Source of the DNA: Varanus komodoensis
Taxonomy: Eukaryota; Chordata; Lepidosauria; Squamata; Varanidae
Direction: 5' to 3'
Assembly: GCF_004798865.1 (NCBI RefSeq)
Contig: NW_025336481.1
Location: 181,908 to 245,907, forward strand
Length of the DNA: 64,000 nt
The number at the start of each line of letters is the position of its first letter. Within the stretch, counting starts at the first letter, position 1. This document shows, piece after piece, positions 21,173-33,079 of this stretch. The position numbers and the translations under genes were made by a program. The notes under the pieces were generated by a model. It saw only the letters and a program-made list of their open reading frames with translations. It did no database searches and was not told the origin of the DNA.

Positions 21173-23455
21173 GTGCGTTCTTGAACTGGGGCGGAAAGCG
21201 TGGCGTGTCCCGGCAGCCCGGGCAGGCTCACCCATGGACGGCAGCGTGGGTGCGGAGCCCGGGCCGGGAGGAGGCCCGCCGTCCTCCCGCTCGGAGCCTG
21301 GGAGCGGCCCTCCGTGGGAGCCCTCGGCCCCCAGTGGAAGCGCGGAAGGCAAGGCCGTCCCCGGTGCAGGACGGGCCGCTGCCTCGGAGTCCCGCTCGGA
21401 GGGCAAGCGTGGCCGCTGCCAGCGTGGGTGGGGGGCGCTCTGGCTGCACCTCCACGCAGAGCCTGCTTTCCGTGCCTCGGAGAAAGGGCTGTGGCAGAGC
21501 CACGGCACGCTCCTGCGGGCCGGGAGCCGCTCCCCCACCGCCCCCGGTGGGCTTATGCGGTGGGCTGATGGCAGAGCCACCCTGCCGCTGAAAAGCGTGG
21601 CTGCCGTTCTGCTCGGTGCTCGGGCAGCCACGGCTCTCCACCTTGGCGGCGAGGCTCCTGGTGGGATGCCGAGAGCGCTTCTTGCCTTTTCTTTATGGCG
21701 TTTCTGCATAACCCGGTGGCCAGGGCAGGCTTGGCATAAAAGCAAGATAAAACCCAGCAGCGGTGTAGATTCAGAGCTGCAGTCGCTGATTTGCAAATGG
21801 CAGGAACAGAAAGACCGAGGCGCCTCAGAAAATGGCCTTCGCCGATGAGGCCCCAGCCGAGGGACGCGGCGAGCCTCGCGGGGGCCGCGTGTCACGGGCA
21901 GCGCTCTGCCACTTTCTCGGCGGGGGAGCACCCGGCGTCGGGGCTGCCCTGCCACCCGCCCTTCCCCGCCGGCCCGGGCCGCTCCGCTCCGCACGGCGGG
22001 AGGATAAAACTTCGTGCGGAGGGGGACGCGTCACGCTGGCAATTATGGCGCCCAGCCGGCGCGGCGCATCCTGTGGGGGAGGGCGGGATTCCGCGTTGCT
22101 GCGCCGTGGGGGTCCCACGCCGTGCCTGCCGCGCCTCCTGCTGGCTCAGCGGCTGCGTGGGGGCTGGGGAGACTGGCCGGGCTCGGTCTTTGGGGAGGGG
22201 GCTGGGGAGCAGTGAGCCGCAGCCCCCAAGAAGCAGCCCAGACCCCCACCTGGGCCACGGCCGGGGCGGCACACGCAGCTCCCCCCCCTCCTGCTTTTTT
22301 GCATGCTAATTGGAAGCCTGTTTTTTAGTTTGATTTTTATGGCCTACATATTTTCCCTGTTTCTCCGGCAGCCTGACAGCTGATGGGTCTCCTGGGAGGG
22401 CCAAGATTGCTTCAGATGCAAGGGAGGGGACCGGCTCTCCGTGTGCCTCCAGAGGCGGAGGTGGGCAGAGGCGCCCTGGAGCTGGTTTCTGCCGGCGGGG
22501 GGGGGGCACGTGGGGGCCGCCAGCCCGCACAAGGGCCGTTGGGGTCCGGAAAGGCTCGCTTCCTCCCCGCTGGGGGGTGGTCTGCCTCTGGCATGACCAG
22601 CGTGGCCCCCATTCAGGAGGGGGTGGCAGGTGGGGCAGCACAGGGGTCTCCTCTGGGCGTCTCTCAGAGTTGCCTGCCTTGTCCTCCTGGATCGCCTCTT
22701 GAAGGGCTGCTGGCTGCCCACTTTCCTCAGATCGCGTTTCTCCTCGCGCCCTGTGGTTGGCCTGCTCCCTGGGTCCAGGGAGCCGAGCGCAGGGGCTGCG
22801 TGTGCGTGACCCCTTCCCCCAGACTCGTGCTCATTGGCCCCGCGCTGGCGTGGGCTCGGCATGGCGCGAGCCGAGTCCGCTTGTGGACTCGCATCTCTGG
22901 CGCATTCTAAGAAAGACTCCCCGGCACGGTGGGGCCCCGACTTCAGCAGCCCTGCTTGCCAGATGGCTCGGCGCTGATATGCCGAGTGGACTGCGGCGCA
23001 CCTTGGAGCCGGGCGTCTGCGGAAACAGTCCGGCTCGGCCCGTTTCTGACGAGCGGGTCAGAGGCGGGCGGGAAGCCTGTCGCGGTCCAGTGGCCAGACT
23101 CCCCGGCGTGAGCGCCGCTCTGCCTGCGCCATCTGGACCGAGTCGCCGCCCGCCTTTCCGGCCTCCCCGACGCGACCGGCTCGTTGCCGCACAGGCTGCC
23201 CGCGACACGCGGCCATCTGGGCCGTGTGGGTTGATCGCCGGAGTTGCGAGGAGGGAATAGACGCCCACGGCCGGGGGAGGAGGACTCTTTGCGGTGTGCA
23301 TGGGGATATCCCGTCGTCTCCGAGGGCTTCCTAACGGGACCAGGGGCACGTTCCCAAGAACCGGCGCCACCCCACCCAGCCGTGCGCCGGTCACCTGCTT
23401 CCTCCACCCTTGCGCTTGCGCATCTTGCCCAGGCCTGCCTCCCGTCTCGTTGCAG
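21173..23455 (+). other. CTNNBL1: CTNNBL1 last intron, 2.3 kb
   Basis: The intron runs GTGCGT to TTGCAG in phase 1. It contains two AT-richer patches, at 21690-21830 and 22295-22385 (GCATGCTAATTGG then T-rich sequence). No repeat family or gene was recognised. Confidence 0.92.
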
Positions 23456-23544
23456 AGTACGCGGAGAACATCGGGGACGGGAAGAACCCGGAATTCCGAG
23501 AAAGCGAGCAGAAGCGGATCGTGGAGCTCCTGGAGAACTTCTGA
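23456..23544 (+). CDS. CTNNBL1: CTNNBL1 last coding exon with stop
   Basis: The exon opens with AG, completing the split Glu codon, then encodes YAENIGDGKNPEFRESEQKRIVELLENF and a TGA stop at 23542-23544. Human CTNNBL1 as recalled ends EYAENIGDGRSPEFRENEQKRILGLLENF, so the C-terminus is intact and of the same length. The acceptor CTCGTTGCAG has a good pyrimidine tract. With the four exons upstream it gives the C-terminal 159-160 residues of a protein that is 563 residues long in human. All frames join without interruption, so the gene looks functional here. Confidence 0.97.
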
Positions 23545-23675
23545 GGGGCCTCATCCAGCCCAGGGGCTGCCTGGCAGAGGCCGCAAGCCCAGGCACCTGG
23601 AATCGCGCAGGACTTTTGGAAGACACGGAGCCTCTTGTGACTTTTTGAGACATTAAAGAGTTTGTTTGTTTTCAA
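23545..23675 (+). other. CTNNBL1: CTNNBL1 3' UTR (approximate end)
   Basis: About 130 bases follow the stop before the likely cleavage site. The end is set from the polyadenylation signal plus the usual 15-25 bases. A very short 3' UTR leaves little room for post-transcriptional control elements. Confidence 0.75.
23652..23657 (+). terminator. CTNNBL1: Polyadenylation signal ATTAAA
   Basis: ATTAAA lies 107 bases after the stop codon and is followed by a GTTTGTTTGTTTTC GU-rich region, the expected downstream element. It is the commonest variant of AATAAA, and no AATAAA occurs nearer the stop. Confidence 0.85.
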
Positions 23676-23799
23676 GTTTACCGCCTAATTCTCTGCTTGG
23701 GAGCATCGCATGAGCCTGCCCCCTGGGACGGAACAGCCGGGCCGTGGGTGCGTGAATCCGCGGCCCTTTCCTTCCAGAAACGTGGTGCGTGGCCAAAAC

Positions 23800-23882
23800 G
23801 TTGCCCTCCAGATGTTGGAATGCAGCTCCCATCCTCACCAGCCCTCATTGCCCTTGCTGGGGATGATGGGAGTGGCAGCCAG
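23800..23882. repeat. Palindromic MITE-like repeat
   Basis: CCAGATGTTGGAATGCAGCT followed by CCCATCCTCACCAGCCC, then TTGCTGGGGATGATGGGAGT and GGCAGCC, form two arms of an imperfect palindrome of about 80 bases. This is the reptile repeat with consensus CCAGATGTTGGACTACAACTCCCATCATCCCCAGC (recalled). It sits about 130 bases past the CTNNBL1 polyadenylation site. Confidence 0.65.
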
Positions 23883-25139
23883 GAGCCCATCCCCCTCTCG
23901 CGGCAGCACTGGCAGCGGCCCCTGGACCGCCAGTGGGGGTCCTGCTCCTGGGGCTTCCCCAGCCTTGGCACGCCGCGCTCCCTGTTGGGAAGGCTGAAGC
24001 GCCTCTCCCCAGCCTCGGCCCCTGGCAGCAAGAGCCGTACGCTCAGAGAGGCCGGGTGTGAACTGCTCCAGAGCACGGCCCGTGCGACACACGTCTGCTC
24101 CATGCACCACAGGAGGAGCCTGTTGTGGGGGGATCCGGCCGGCGAGCGCTGGGTCGGGCGCCGCAGGGGGGCTCCCTCGCACTCCCAGCTCCTCTCGAGC
24201 CTGGGCGGGACGTGCCTTCCCGCTGCGCCTTGGCTCTTCGCCCGCTTTCTCCTCGGCCCCCTGCATTTCCCCGTCATGAGCTGCCGGAGCGATTTCTCCC
24301 CCACTGCCTCTCTGCTCCTCATCGTGGATTCTGAGTCGAGCCCCTCCTTGCCTGCATTTCCCCTCGTCTTCCCGTCTGCCGTGATGGCTTTGAAGGTGCC
24401 ATTTAGAAAATGCGCAAGCTCCGGACCTCCGGACCTCCCCTGCCTGGCCTCGTTCTCGAGGCACGCGCCCCGCCAGGCCTTCCCAAGGCAGAGTAGGGCG
24501 GTGGGCCGAAGGGCAAGCAGGGGAGAGGGGCTTGGAGGGCAGGTGCCACGGCCATCCGTGGGCACGCCTAGCCGCCCTCTGCAGGGCCACCCTCAGAGAT
24601 CCCCCTGCACCAAGGACCGCCCCCTTGATGGGCAGGGCCTCTGTTGCTCCAGCAGGCTCTGCCTCCCTCCCCCTCGCTCCCGCTGGCGTCCCAGGGCGCT
24701 GCAGGGGGGACAAGGCCGCGTCCTGGCAGGCCCATCCCGAGCCCCTTCCAGCGGGCGGGGAGGGCTCCTGGGCGGAAGGGCAGCGGGGGACGAGGAAGCT
24801 GCTGGGGCACCTGCCTCTGGGGCAGCAGGCGGGGCGCCTGCTCGCCACGCACTGCAGCCCCATTGCTGGGCAAGGCAGGTCCCGGGGAGGAGGACTCCCA
24901 GGCAGGATCTGGGCACAGCGGCCACTCTGCCAGGCGGCTCACGTGGCCGGCATCTGCTGTGGCGGGGACGGGCCTGGAGCAAACCGTCGTGCCATGGGCC
25001 AGTCACCGCGAGTGGCTCTGGGCAGCCCCACTGACGGCCTGACAGCCACGGGCCCCGGAAGCGTGTGCCAGAGGGCCGGGGGTGCGGAGCGGTCCCTTCC
25101 CGGCCGAGGGGGCCCTCGTAAGAAGAGCCGGCGCCGCCC

Positions 25140-25310
25140 CAAAGCCCGCGAGGATTAATCCTGCGGGGGCTGCTTGTTGCCTTCCTCCTTTCTTCCTTCT
25201 CTTTTCTTCTCCCAAATGAAAGAAGCGTTTGAGGGGATTATAAAAAAATGGAAATGCCATCGCTTATCGGCACACAAAGCAATCTTGGCATCTCCCACTC
25301 CAGACGGGTG
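25140..25310. promoter_or_regulatory. AT-richer island with a GGATTAATCC palindrome
   Basis: AGGATTAATCCT at 25151-25162 is a perfect 12-base palindrome made of two overlapping bicoid-class TAATCC sites. A pyrimidine-rich tract and GGGGATTATAAAAAAATGG follow, then CAAAGCAATCTTGGC. No repeat match is recognised. Confidence 0.35.
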
Positions 25311-25939
25311 ACAAGCAAGGCTCCAGATGTTGGAGGCATGAAGCACGGGCCCTGTGATGTGCAGCGGGGCAGCGCTGTCGCCCCCTTTCCCGCCCCCCCC
25401 CCCGGCACCTTGCCAGCTTGCTCGTTGGGGGGCCGGGCTGAGGCTGGTGCCCAGCGACCGCTGCTTCGCTTGGTGCCGCACGGGAGGCTGTTTCTGGCCT
25501 TCGGGAAACCGGCAGGCCGCCCGCCGTGCATCTTACTCGGTTGGCGCCGGGCAGGGGTCTAGGTCAGGCAGGGCTCCCGCAGCTGGAGTGGCGCGGGAAC
25601 GGGGAGGGGTGGCCCGGGGAAGCAGGGCAGAGGCGGCCAGGCGCTCCTGCGAGCAGCGGGAGGCCAAGAGGGGCGCGGGGCACCAGGCCTGCCCAGCGCT
25701 GCGGGGCGGCATACGTGCGGGGATCCCGCCCTCTGCCCCCCAGGAGCCCGCCTGGCCTGCAGACCAAGCAGCCTCGCGGGCCGGCCCCGAGCTGGCGGGG
25801 CCTCGATCCACGGGCAGCCGGCACAAGCACTGGGCTCGGCGGGCCGCGGATCCGCCTCTGCGGAAGCCGCTCCGCCTCGCTCTCCCCGCGGGCTTGCGCA
25901 GGAGTAGCTGCGTTTCCCCGGGCGCGCAGCCCAAGCTCC

Positions 25940-26055
25940 TCCCCGGCCGGGGCTGGATGCATGGAGAAAGTTTTGTGCGTAATTCCCTTTAAACCTATTA
26001 GCGGATGAATGCCAAGATCAGGCTCGGGAGGATTACAGCGCGTAAAGCCCCGGCA
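25940..26055. promoter_or_regulatory. Small AT-richer island
   Basis: GTGCGTAATTCCCTTTAAAC and ATTAGCGGATGAATGCC stand out in DNA of very high GC. Weak candidate for a conserved element. Confidence 0.25.
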
Positions 26056-27311
26056 AGGCCGCGCACCTGCCACCCTCTGGAGCAGCGCCAGAGGCGGTGC
26101 GCAGGGCGCCTGGGGCGCGCCGTGCGTTCTGCCGTTGCGCCGCGCAGCAGGAGGCGGGCGGGCCCTGCAGGGCGGTCGCAGCTCCGGCGCCTGGTCGGTT
26201 GGACGACAACGAGGCCACGAGGGGCCGAGCTGCCCCGGCTCGCGTTACCGCTGCCCCGTTCGGGGCCTGTGCCACGGCTCGGAGGCGGCCGCTCCGGTCC
26301 TTGCGGGGCTTCCAAGACCAGCTGCGCCACGCGCCTCTTCGCCTGAACTTGCCTGCGCACGGGCACGCAGCGCCCGCGCGCTCTAAGGTGCGCCCCAGCT
26401 CTCCCTGGAGGGCAGGGCAGAGCAGGGCAGGCGAGGGACGAGGCCCGTCGCCCTCGCCAGGCAGGGGGCCTCTTCGCCTCGGTGGGACGGAGAGCCGCAG
26501 GGAGCGGCCTCCAGCTCCCCTTCCCCTTTTCACAGCCGCCGAATTCTGCAGGGCTCCCACAGGGCCCCGGCACCGTTGGCTGCGTCTGGAGCAGGGGCGC
26601 GGCAGAGGAGGAGCGGCGGGAAGGATCTGGGCAACGATCCCCTGGCGAGACGGCATCTGCGAAATGGCTTTTCCCCCTGCCCACGGCTCCATTGTAATCT
26701 AGCTTGTCGAGCGCGATCCCCTCGGGCCGCCGTCTGGCCTCTTGGCGTCTCACCAGAAAGCCGCACCAGCCGGACGGACGGGGGCTGCAGCCGCTCCTCG
26801 GCCCTGGAGGCTGCGAGTAATTGAGCGTGAAAGGGAAGCTGGCCGAGCCAGCCCAGCGCTCCGCTCCTGCTGGTGCAAACGCGCCAGCCTTGCCCGCTTA
26901 ATTCCCCAGCAAGTTTGTTAAGCAGGAGCCCCCAGAGGCGAGGACCTTCTGCTTGGCATGTGGGATGAAGGGGGGAGCACCAGGGCCTCCGCCAAGCGAG
27001 ACCTAGAAGCGCAGGGACGCCTTCTCCCCAGACGAACTTCCACAGAGGCGTGTTAAGAAGGTCTTGCCCACTTGCCCGGCCCGCCTGCTTGGCCGGTGGA
27101 TTCACAGTTTTGCGCACTATCACTGCCGCAGAGCAGCTCCCAGGGGCTCCAGCCAGCCAGCCAGCCAAGGGGCTTCCGCACAGCAAGCGGCTCCCCGTCT
27201 GTCGGGCCTGGTCTCTCCGCTGGCCTCTTCCTGGCGGTTGTGTGATGCCTCTCCCTGAGGCATGTCCGAGATCGGGTGTGTGTGCCGGGGGAGAAAAAGG
27301 CCCCCTTCCAG

Positions 27312-27372
27312 TTGCAGTTGTCATGTGCCGTCAAGTCATCTCTGACTTAATGGCCACTCTGAATGAACGCTG
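27312..27372 (+). repeat. Interspersed repeat, 'gtgccgtcaagtc' family
   Basis: GTTGTCATGTGCCGTCAAGT, CATCTCTGACTTAATGGC and CACTCTGAATGAAC match the common squamate repeat GTTGTCATGTGCCGTCAAGTCGTTTCCGACTTATGGCGACCCTATGAATG (recalled). I cannot assign a formal family name. Confidence 0.55.
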
Positions 27373-28187
27373 ACCGGGGCAGCCATTTTGTGAGAGCGCT
27401 CACGATCTTCTCACCCTGAGGTGCGTGTGCCCAGGTGGCATCTTCCCCAGATCTTTCAGTTCAACTCAATCAAGTGCTTAATTGAAATGATGCCAGTTGA
27501 ACAAAATGAAAAGACGGGAGGGACTCTCGGCTCAGCCTGCCCTGCCCTGCCGAGAGCCGTCTTGCCTCGCACAGCAGGGTGGGCTGGGCATCCGTGGGCC
27601 TCGGCTCTGAGCCCGGCGGCTCCTCCAAAACTCCTTGCAGCTGCTCCCTTCAAATCACGTGTTGTAGGAACGCGGGGCACGAAGAGGAATCGTGCCGGAG
27701 ACCCGGAGGGCCACCTTTGCCTTCCCTGCTGGCTTCGCCTTCCTCGCCCGCTTGGCCTGTGCTGCGGGGGGGGGGGGGGGCACAGTGGTGTGCAATGTAC
27801 ACAGGAAGGCAAGAAGCCTCTTTCTGCCTCCTGGATTGGGGCCATCTTCTCTTGTCTCCAGCTCTAATCTGGTTTGACTAAAGAGGTGGCTGAGAAACTC
27901 TTTGCGGAGCGTGTTGGACTGAGGCGCATGGAGGGGGCAGAGCTGCGGGAGCCCCCAAGGAGGCTGGGCTGGCGGGAGGGCCTCCCCGGCTCCGGCTCCG
28001 GCTCCTGCCCCACAGGCCGCATCGCCCTCCTGCCTGAGGGGCTTCCGGGCATGTCCCAGTGCCCCACGGGGGGGAGAGGCCGGCTACCAGCTGCAGCAGG
28101 TGGGATCCAGAGAGAAGCTGCCAAGGGCCACGGACGTGCCCCCTGCACGCCCATCAGCCACGGTCAGCATGAGGCCCTGGCTGTCAT

Positions 28188-28345
28188 TCGTGTGCGGTAC
28201 TGCCAGCGCGTCTCCCACTTATGGCAATCCTGGAACAAGCCCCCCCCCCGATGGCCTGTCCTCCACCGCCCTGCTAAATCCAGGGCTGTGCCTTCCTTTA
28301 TGGAGCCCGCCCATCCCAGAGCAGCGCTCCCTCCTCCTCCTCGTC
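28188..28345 (+). repeat. Second copy of the 'gtgccgtcaagtc' repeat
   Basis: Diverged GTGCGGTACTGCCAGCGCGT, CTCCCACTTATGGCAATCCTGG and, further on, CTGTGCCTTCCTTTATGGAG follow the order of the same squamate repeat, including its more distal TGGCTTCCTTTATGGAGTC part. Confidence 0.45.
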
Positions 28346-29944
28346 GGTGTGCGACTCCCCGGCAGGATCGCTCCTCCTCCACGGGGGACGCCAGCCGCAG
28401 CTGGCCAGCTGTGCTCCCAGGGGGCGCTCGCTCGGGCTGGCCTGGGCGGTGGGCAACAAGGGGGGAGTTGCTCGTGCCGGCTCCTGCCCTGGCCCAGGAG
28501 GTGCCCGGCATCCTCTGGACGTGGGCAGACACAACGCTGAATGTGAAGCGATGCGGGGGCCCAAATCGGACAGCAGGTCTGCAGAAACTCAGCCCCCCCC
28601 CCATCCTGTGCCATTGGATTTCCTCTTCTTTTAAGAGCTTCGCCTGAGGGGAGAACCGCTCCTGTGCCAAGGAAGAGGACACCTGGCAAAGCAGGCCAGG
28701 CCCTCCTCTTCCAGGCTGGTTTCTGGCCCTAACAAGCCACGATGCCCAGCAAGGTCGGCACTGAAAGAGAAAAAGGCCGGGTTCCCCCTGGGGGAAGGAC
28801 ACTGCCGACACGCACGGCGCGGGCGCAACTGGTCCGACGGAGGGGGGCGGGCACAATGTTCAGCCAAACCTCCCCTGCAGGGAGAGAAGGGTGCGCGTCC
28901 GCGCGATGGGCGATTGCTCCGCACCGTGCGCGCCAGGTGGGTGGCTTGCCGGACCTCCAGGGCTCCCGCGAGGGTGGTGGTCCGTGCCTCACGCACGTGA
29001 GCCCACTTGGTGCTGGGAAAGATGCCGTGGGCGCTCTCCGGGGAGCTGCACCCACTCCTGTGCCCCCTAATTCTGCCTCATACCGGAGCAGCGACTGCCG
29101 AGGTGCGGCCCCCTAAGGAGAGACGCAGCTGCTCTGGCTTCCCGGATGGGCTGCCAGGGACAGCTTGCTAAGCCGGCTGTGGAGCAGCTTTCGACTGGAG
29201 GTGGACCCGATCCGACCCGGCGTCGCTGCTGCAGGGCTGGCTGCCATGTGCTCCCTGCCCGGGCACTGGAGGGTCGCTCTCAGGCACGCTCGGGCTGCCC
29301 CGTCCTGAGGCCCGTCTCTTGCCTTGCTCCTGGGCGGGCCAGGCTTCGAGGCACAGGTCTTGCTTCCCGGCAGCCCCCAGGCCTGCCAGTGTCCCGGTCC
29401 TGAGAGGCCCGTCCTTCGGGACGCCTGCCGCCTGCCTTTTCCTCGTGCGCCACGAGCGAGCTGCCCTCCTCGCCCCCACTCGATCGCCCGCCCGCCCCTC
29501 CTGCAGGCCGCGTGTGACGCTCGGCTGTGAAGGTGTCTCTCGCTCGGCCTCCGCAAGCGTTCCCTGTACGTCTGAGTAGCCTGTAAGTGCTCTTTTGATT
29601 GCTCTCCCCCAGCAGACTCCCTCCGGGCGGCTTTTCACTCTTGACGTGCCCGAAATAAGCGAGCCACGTCGGCCCTGTGGGCAGCCAGCCGGGTGCCTCT
29701 CAGCACCGCACGCCCTCGCGGCTCTGGGCAGCCTGAGCGGCGCGAGACCTCGGCCGAGGGAAGAGCCCCCCGGGCCGTTCGGCCCCTCGGCTGCCGCCGG
29801 GCCCGCTGGCTTGCTCCTTGTCCGTCCCCTCCGCGCCGTCCCCGTGGGAGCCGCCTGGCCGCAGCGGTGTTCCAATCCATCTTCCGCCTGGCATTGCTTT
29901 CCCGTTGAGCAAACAGGGCAGCGCTCCTGGCGCGAGCCATCTAT

Positions 29945-30075
29945 CCTTGGCACAGCCTCCCGTCTGATTATTCCTTTTATATCTAAAATCTGCCCTTAGC
30001 TGTCTCCATGGAGCCATTATCACGGTCGCGGCGCACTCGTGTAATGAAATGCCGCCTTTGTGCGATCGTGGCTGC
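29945..30075. promoter_or_regulatory. AT-richer island, putative conserved element
   Basis: CTGATTATTCCTTTTATATC, CTAAAATCTGCC and CGTGTAATGAAATGCCG form an AT-richer block in GC-rich DNA. No repeat match is recognised. Confidence 0.3.
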
Positions 30076-30774
30076 CGGTTGCAGCGCCGTCTTGCGATGC
30101 CCCCAGATCCCGCCGAGGAGGGGCTGATCAGGTGGATCCACAGCCGGCTGCGGGAACCGACTCGGAGGGAGCCCACCCGCAGCAGCGCCTCGAGCTGGGG
30201 AGAAGTAGCGAGGGGTCCCGCAGCGCTCAGTCCTGGCCCGGAGCTCCCCCACGTTGCCATGAATGATTTGGATGAGGAAGTGCGGGGGACGATGGGCAGA
30301 GCGGCAGATGACGCGCGAGCACCTGCAAGACAACGGGAAGACCCCGGGGGCTCTCAATGGGGGGCGCTGCTGGGTGGAAACGGCAGAATGAGATTCAGCA
30401 GGGACAGGCGCCAAGTCTCGCGCCTCGGGAAAAGAGGCCGACAGCGGCACTGCAAGAGGGGGATTCCTGGCTCGAGGACGCTGCACGTGCGAAGCGTCCA
30501 GGAACGGTTGCCGGTCGCAAGCGGAGCGTGAGCTGGCCGTGTGGTGTGGCTTCAAAGGGCACGTGCTGTCCCGGGCTGTGTGAGAAGCAGCGGCAGCAGC
30601 GCTTCCAGACGCCGTGCGGCGTGAGCTGCCCTGTGCCCAGCGCTGCCGCGGCCCCACTTGGGCTCTCGCGCCCATCCCGAGCACCGCCGGTCAAGAAGGG
30701 CGCAGGCGAGCGGGAAAGAGCTCAAAGGATGGTCCAGGGCGGGAAGCCACGCCCTGCGGGAAGGACTGACAGAG

Positions 30775-31240
30775 CCGGAGAAGGGCAGCCTGGGGAGACC
30801 GGATAGCGCTCTGTGAGCCCCTGCAGGGCCGCCACAGAGAGGAAGGCCGGGATCTCTTCCCGATCATCCCAGGGTGCAGGGCACGGAAAGACGGGCTCAA
30901 GCTGCAGCGAGCCAGGTTCTGGCCGGACCTCAGGAGGCGCTTCCTGACCATTAGAGCAGTACGGGAATGGAACCCGTGAGCAAGGGCGGTGGGGGCCCCT
31001 CGCGCTGGAGGGCATGCGGGCCAGATATGGGGAAAGGCTTCCTCACTCGCTGTCAGGGCAGCACGGCAGTGGGACCAGCTGCCCGGAGAGGTGGGGGGCT
31101 CTCCCACACTGGAGACATCCAAAAAGGAACTGGGCAGCCACCTGAGCGGGGTGGTGGGACTTGGTGTCCTGCATCAGCAGGGGCTTGGACCCGACGGCCT
31201 TCTGGCCCCTTTCAGCTCTACATCCTCGGATTCTAGGAGC
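30775..31240 (+). repeat. CR1-type LINE 3' end
   Basis: The + strand encodes REEGRDLFPIIPGCRARKDG then LKLQRARFWPDLRRRFLTIRAVREWN. After a shift it continues with WDQLPGEVGGSPTLETSKKELGSHL. The 3' end (GACGGCCTTCTGGCCCCTTT, CAGCTCTACATCCTCGGATTC) matches the CR1 end GACGGCCTCTGAGGTCCCTTCCAACTCTATGATTCTATG (recalled). The reading frame is interrupted, so this is a dead 5'-truncated copy. Confidence 0.75.
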
Positions 31241-32299
31241 GTCCCATTTTGAGTGCCAGCACCGGGACACCCGGAGGAGGAGGAGGCGGTGGCGTTGGGC
31301 CCGGCTGGTGGGGCTACGGCCACTCGGCATGCAGGAAAGAGCACGGGCAGCCCCGGCGCATGGGGCCCGCCTTGCATGCGGGTTGCCGCCTGCAGGGGAC
31401 GGGAGCCGAACCGCCGTCTCCAGAACGGGCCGCTCTCGGCTGCCCTGGACGGGGCAGTGCAGCTTCTCGGTGAGGACAAGGGCAGCGAAGAGGCGCGGCC
31501 AGCACTGCCTCAGGCGAGGTTGCAGTAAGAGGCGAGATGGCGGGCGGGGAATTTGAGGGGGGCTACAAACCCGGTGGCTCCACTGCATGCCAATGCCAGA
31601 GCCCTGTCAGTTGCCGAGCAGATGTGGAAACCCGGTGTGACTGGCTGTCGGACACCGGTGTTAGAGCGCCGGGAGGCGTCCACCCCGCCTGCAGACCCAG
31701 GGCATGTTCACCACTAATATCAGTGGTGAAGCCCCGGCGGTGGGGTCCTGTCGGCCGAGTCTGCTGGAGTCCTACAACCTTCCCTGTCTGGGTGCCCTCA
31801 GCTGTGCAGGTAAGGGGGGGGGGGGTTGAAATTACTGTAAAGGACTCGGTCCACACTCGAAACGGAGCACGGAGGCCTCGGCCTGCTCTCCTCGGGATTT
31901 GCTGCCCGGCTCCAAAGGGTGGTGCTTCGCTCCCCCGTGAGAGGGTCTGTGGGGACCACACCATCCCGGCGGGCCGCACACGGAGCTGCCCGGCTCGTCC
32001 CGCAGGTGAGGCAGTGGCTCCCACCTGCCTCGCCCTTCGGGGTAACGGAAACCGTCCCCAGGGCTGTGTGCAGCGCCAGCACTCTGCCAAGCCAGCGGCG
32101 GGTGAGCCCCGGTCTGCCTGAGGGACCCGAAGCACCAGAACCTTCCGCTGCTGCCGAAGCGGCTTGCCTAACAAGGGAAGGGCAGAGTCCCTTCCACAGA
32201 TGACTTACGGCCGATTTGCCCCCGTGCGGGGAGGGAGGCGTCTTCTGGAGACGGAGATGGATGCGGAGCGGCCTGCTCCCCAGCTGAAGAGGCTCCTAG

Positions 32300-32460
32300 C
32301 TTTGTGCAAAATTTATGCCCTTCCCGCCTTTGCGTAGCATGATTTAAATACACTTGATTATACAATAAAAGATCTTAGCAGGTTTCAGCCATTTAAATGC
32401 AATTATGCAACGTCGGCATCCAGATTCCAGAGATAGATCATTAATATGACTGTTACCTGC
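32300..32460. promoter_or_regulatory. AT-rich island, strong conserved-element candidate
   Basis: This is one of the most AT-rich unique blocks. It contains ATTTAAATGCAATTATGCAA at 32391-32410 (overlapping POU/homeodomain-like ATGCAATTA), GATTATACAATAAAAG and GATCATTAATATGAC. No repeat match is recognised. An enhancer role is inference. Confidence 0.45.
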
Positions 32461-32639
32461 ACGGCTGCAGCTGTTCGGTGGGCCGATCCGGACCGCGGGG
32501 CCTGCGAGAGGCAGCGGCGAGGCCCACAGCAACAGCCGGCCTGCCAGGTCACTCCCGTGGCCGCCAGGTGCCGGGAGCAGCTTCGGGGCAGCCTGGCCTC
32601 GGAAGAGGGCCGGCATGGCATGGGGGGCCGAGGGTTTGG

Positions 32640-32800
32640 GAGCCCTGGCTCCAGTCCCTGCTTGAGGGGCTCTCGGCCTAGCCCACCTCACAGGGCCGTT
32701 GTGAGGGTAAATGGAGAGGAGCAGAGCTGTGCAACCCGCCTGGGGTTCCTCAAGGGGAAAAGGCAGGGTAGACGTGCAGGAAGTGAATAAAACCAGTGCA
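32640..32800 (+). repeat. tRNA-derived SINE fragment (squamate type)
   Basis: CTCTCGGCCTAGCCCACCTC, ACAGGGCCGTTGTGAGGGTAAATGGAGAGG and a tail CAAGGGGAAAAGGCAGGGTAGA...GTGAATAAAACC follow the order of the squamate SINE core and 3' part (TCAGCCTAACCTACCTCACAGGGTTGTTGTGAGGATAAAATGGAG, recalled). The copy is diverged. Confidence 0.7.
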
Positions 32801-33079
32801 AACCCCGCTAGCCGCAGTGCTGTTTGCCTCTGCATTTGGGACCGGTTTTCCTGCGACTGCAGTAGCAGGTGCACAGAACGTGGGAAGAGCCTTCGTGGAG
32901 CAAGTCGAAATCCATCTCATTCAATATTTTGTTTCCAGCAGTGGAGAGTCGCATGAAGGACGTCCAAGGCAGGTGTTTCACGAGCTCATTGTGCTGGAAC
33001 GAAGCAAACTGTTTGCAAGCATCTCTTTTGGTTAATTAAAATAGTACTAGCTGGGGCCACCACTGCTTCCAGGCCCCGA

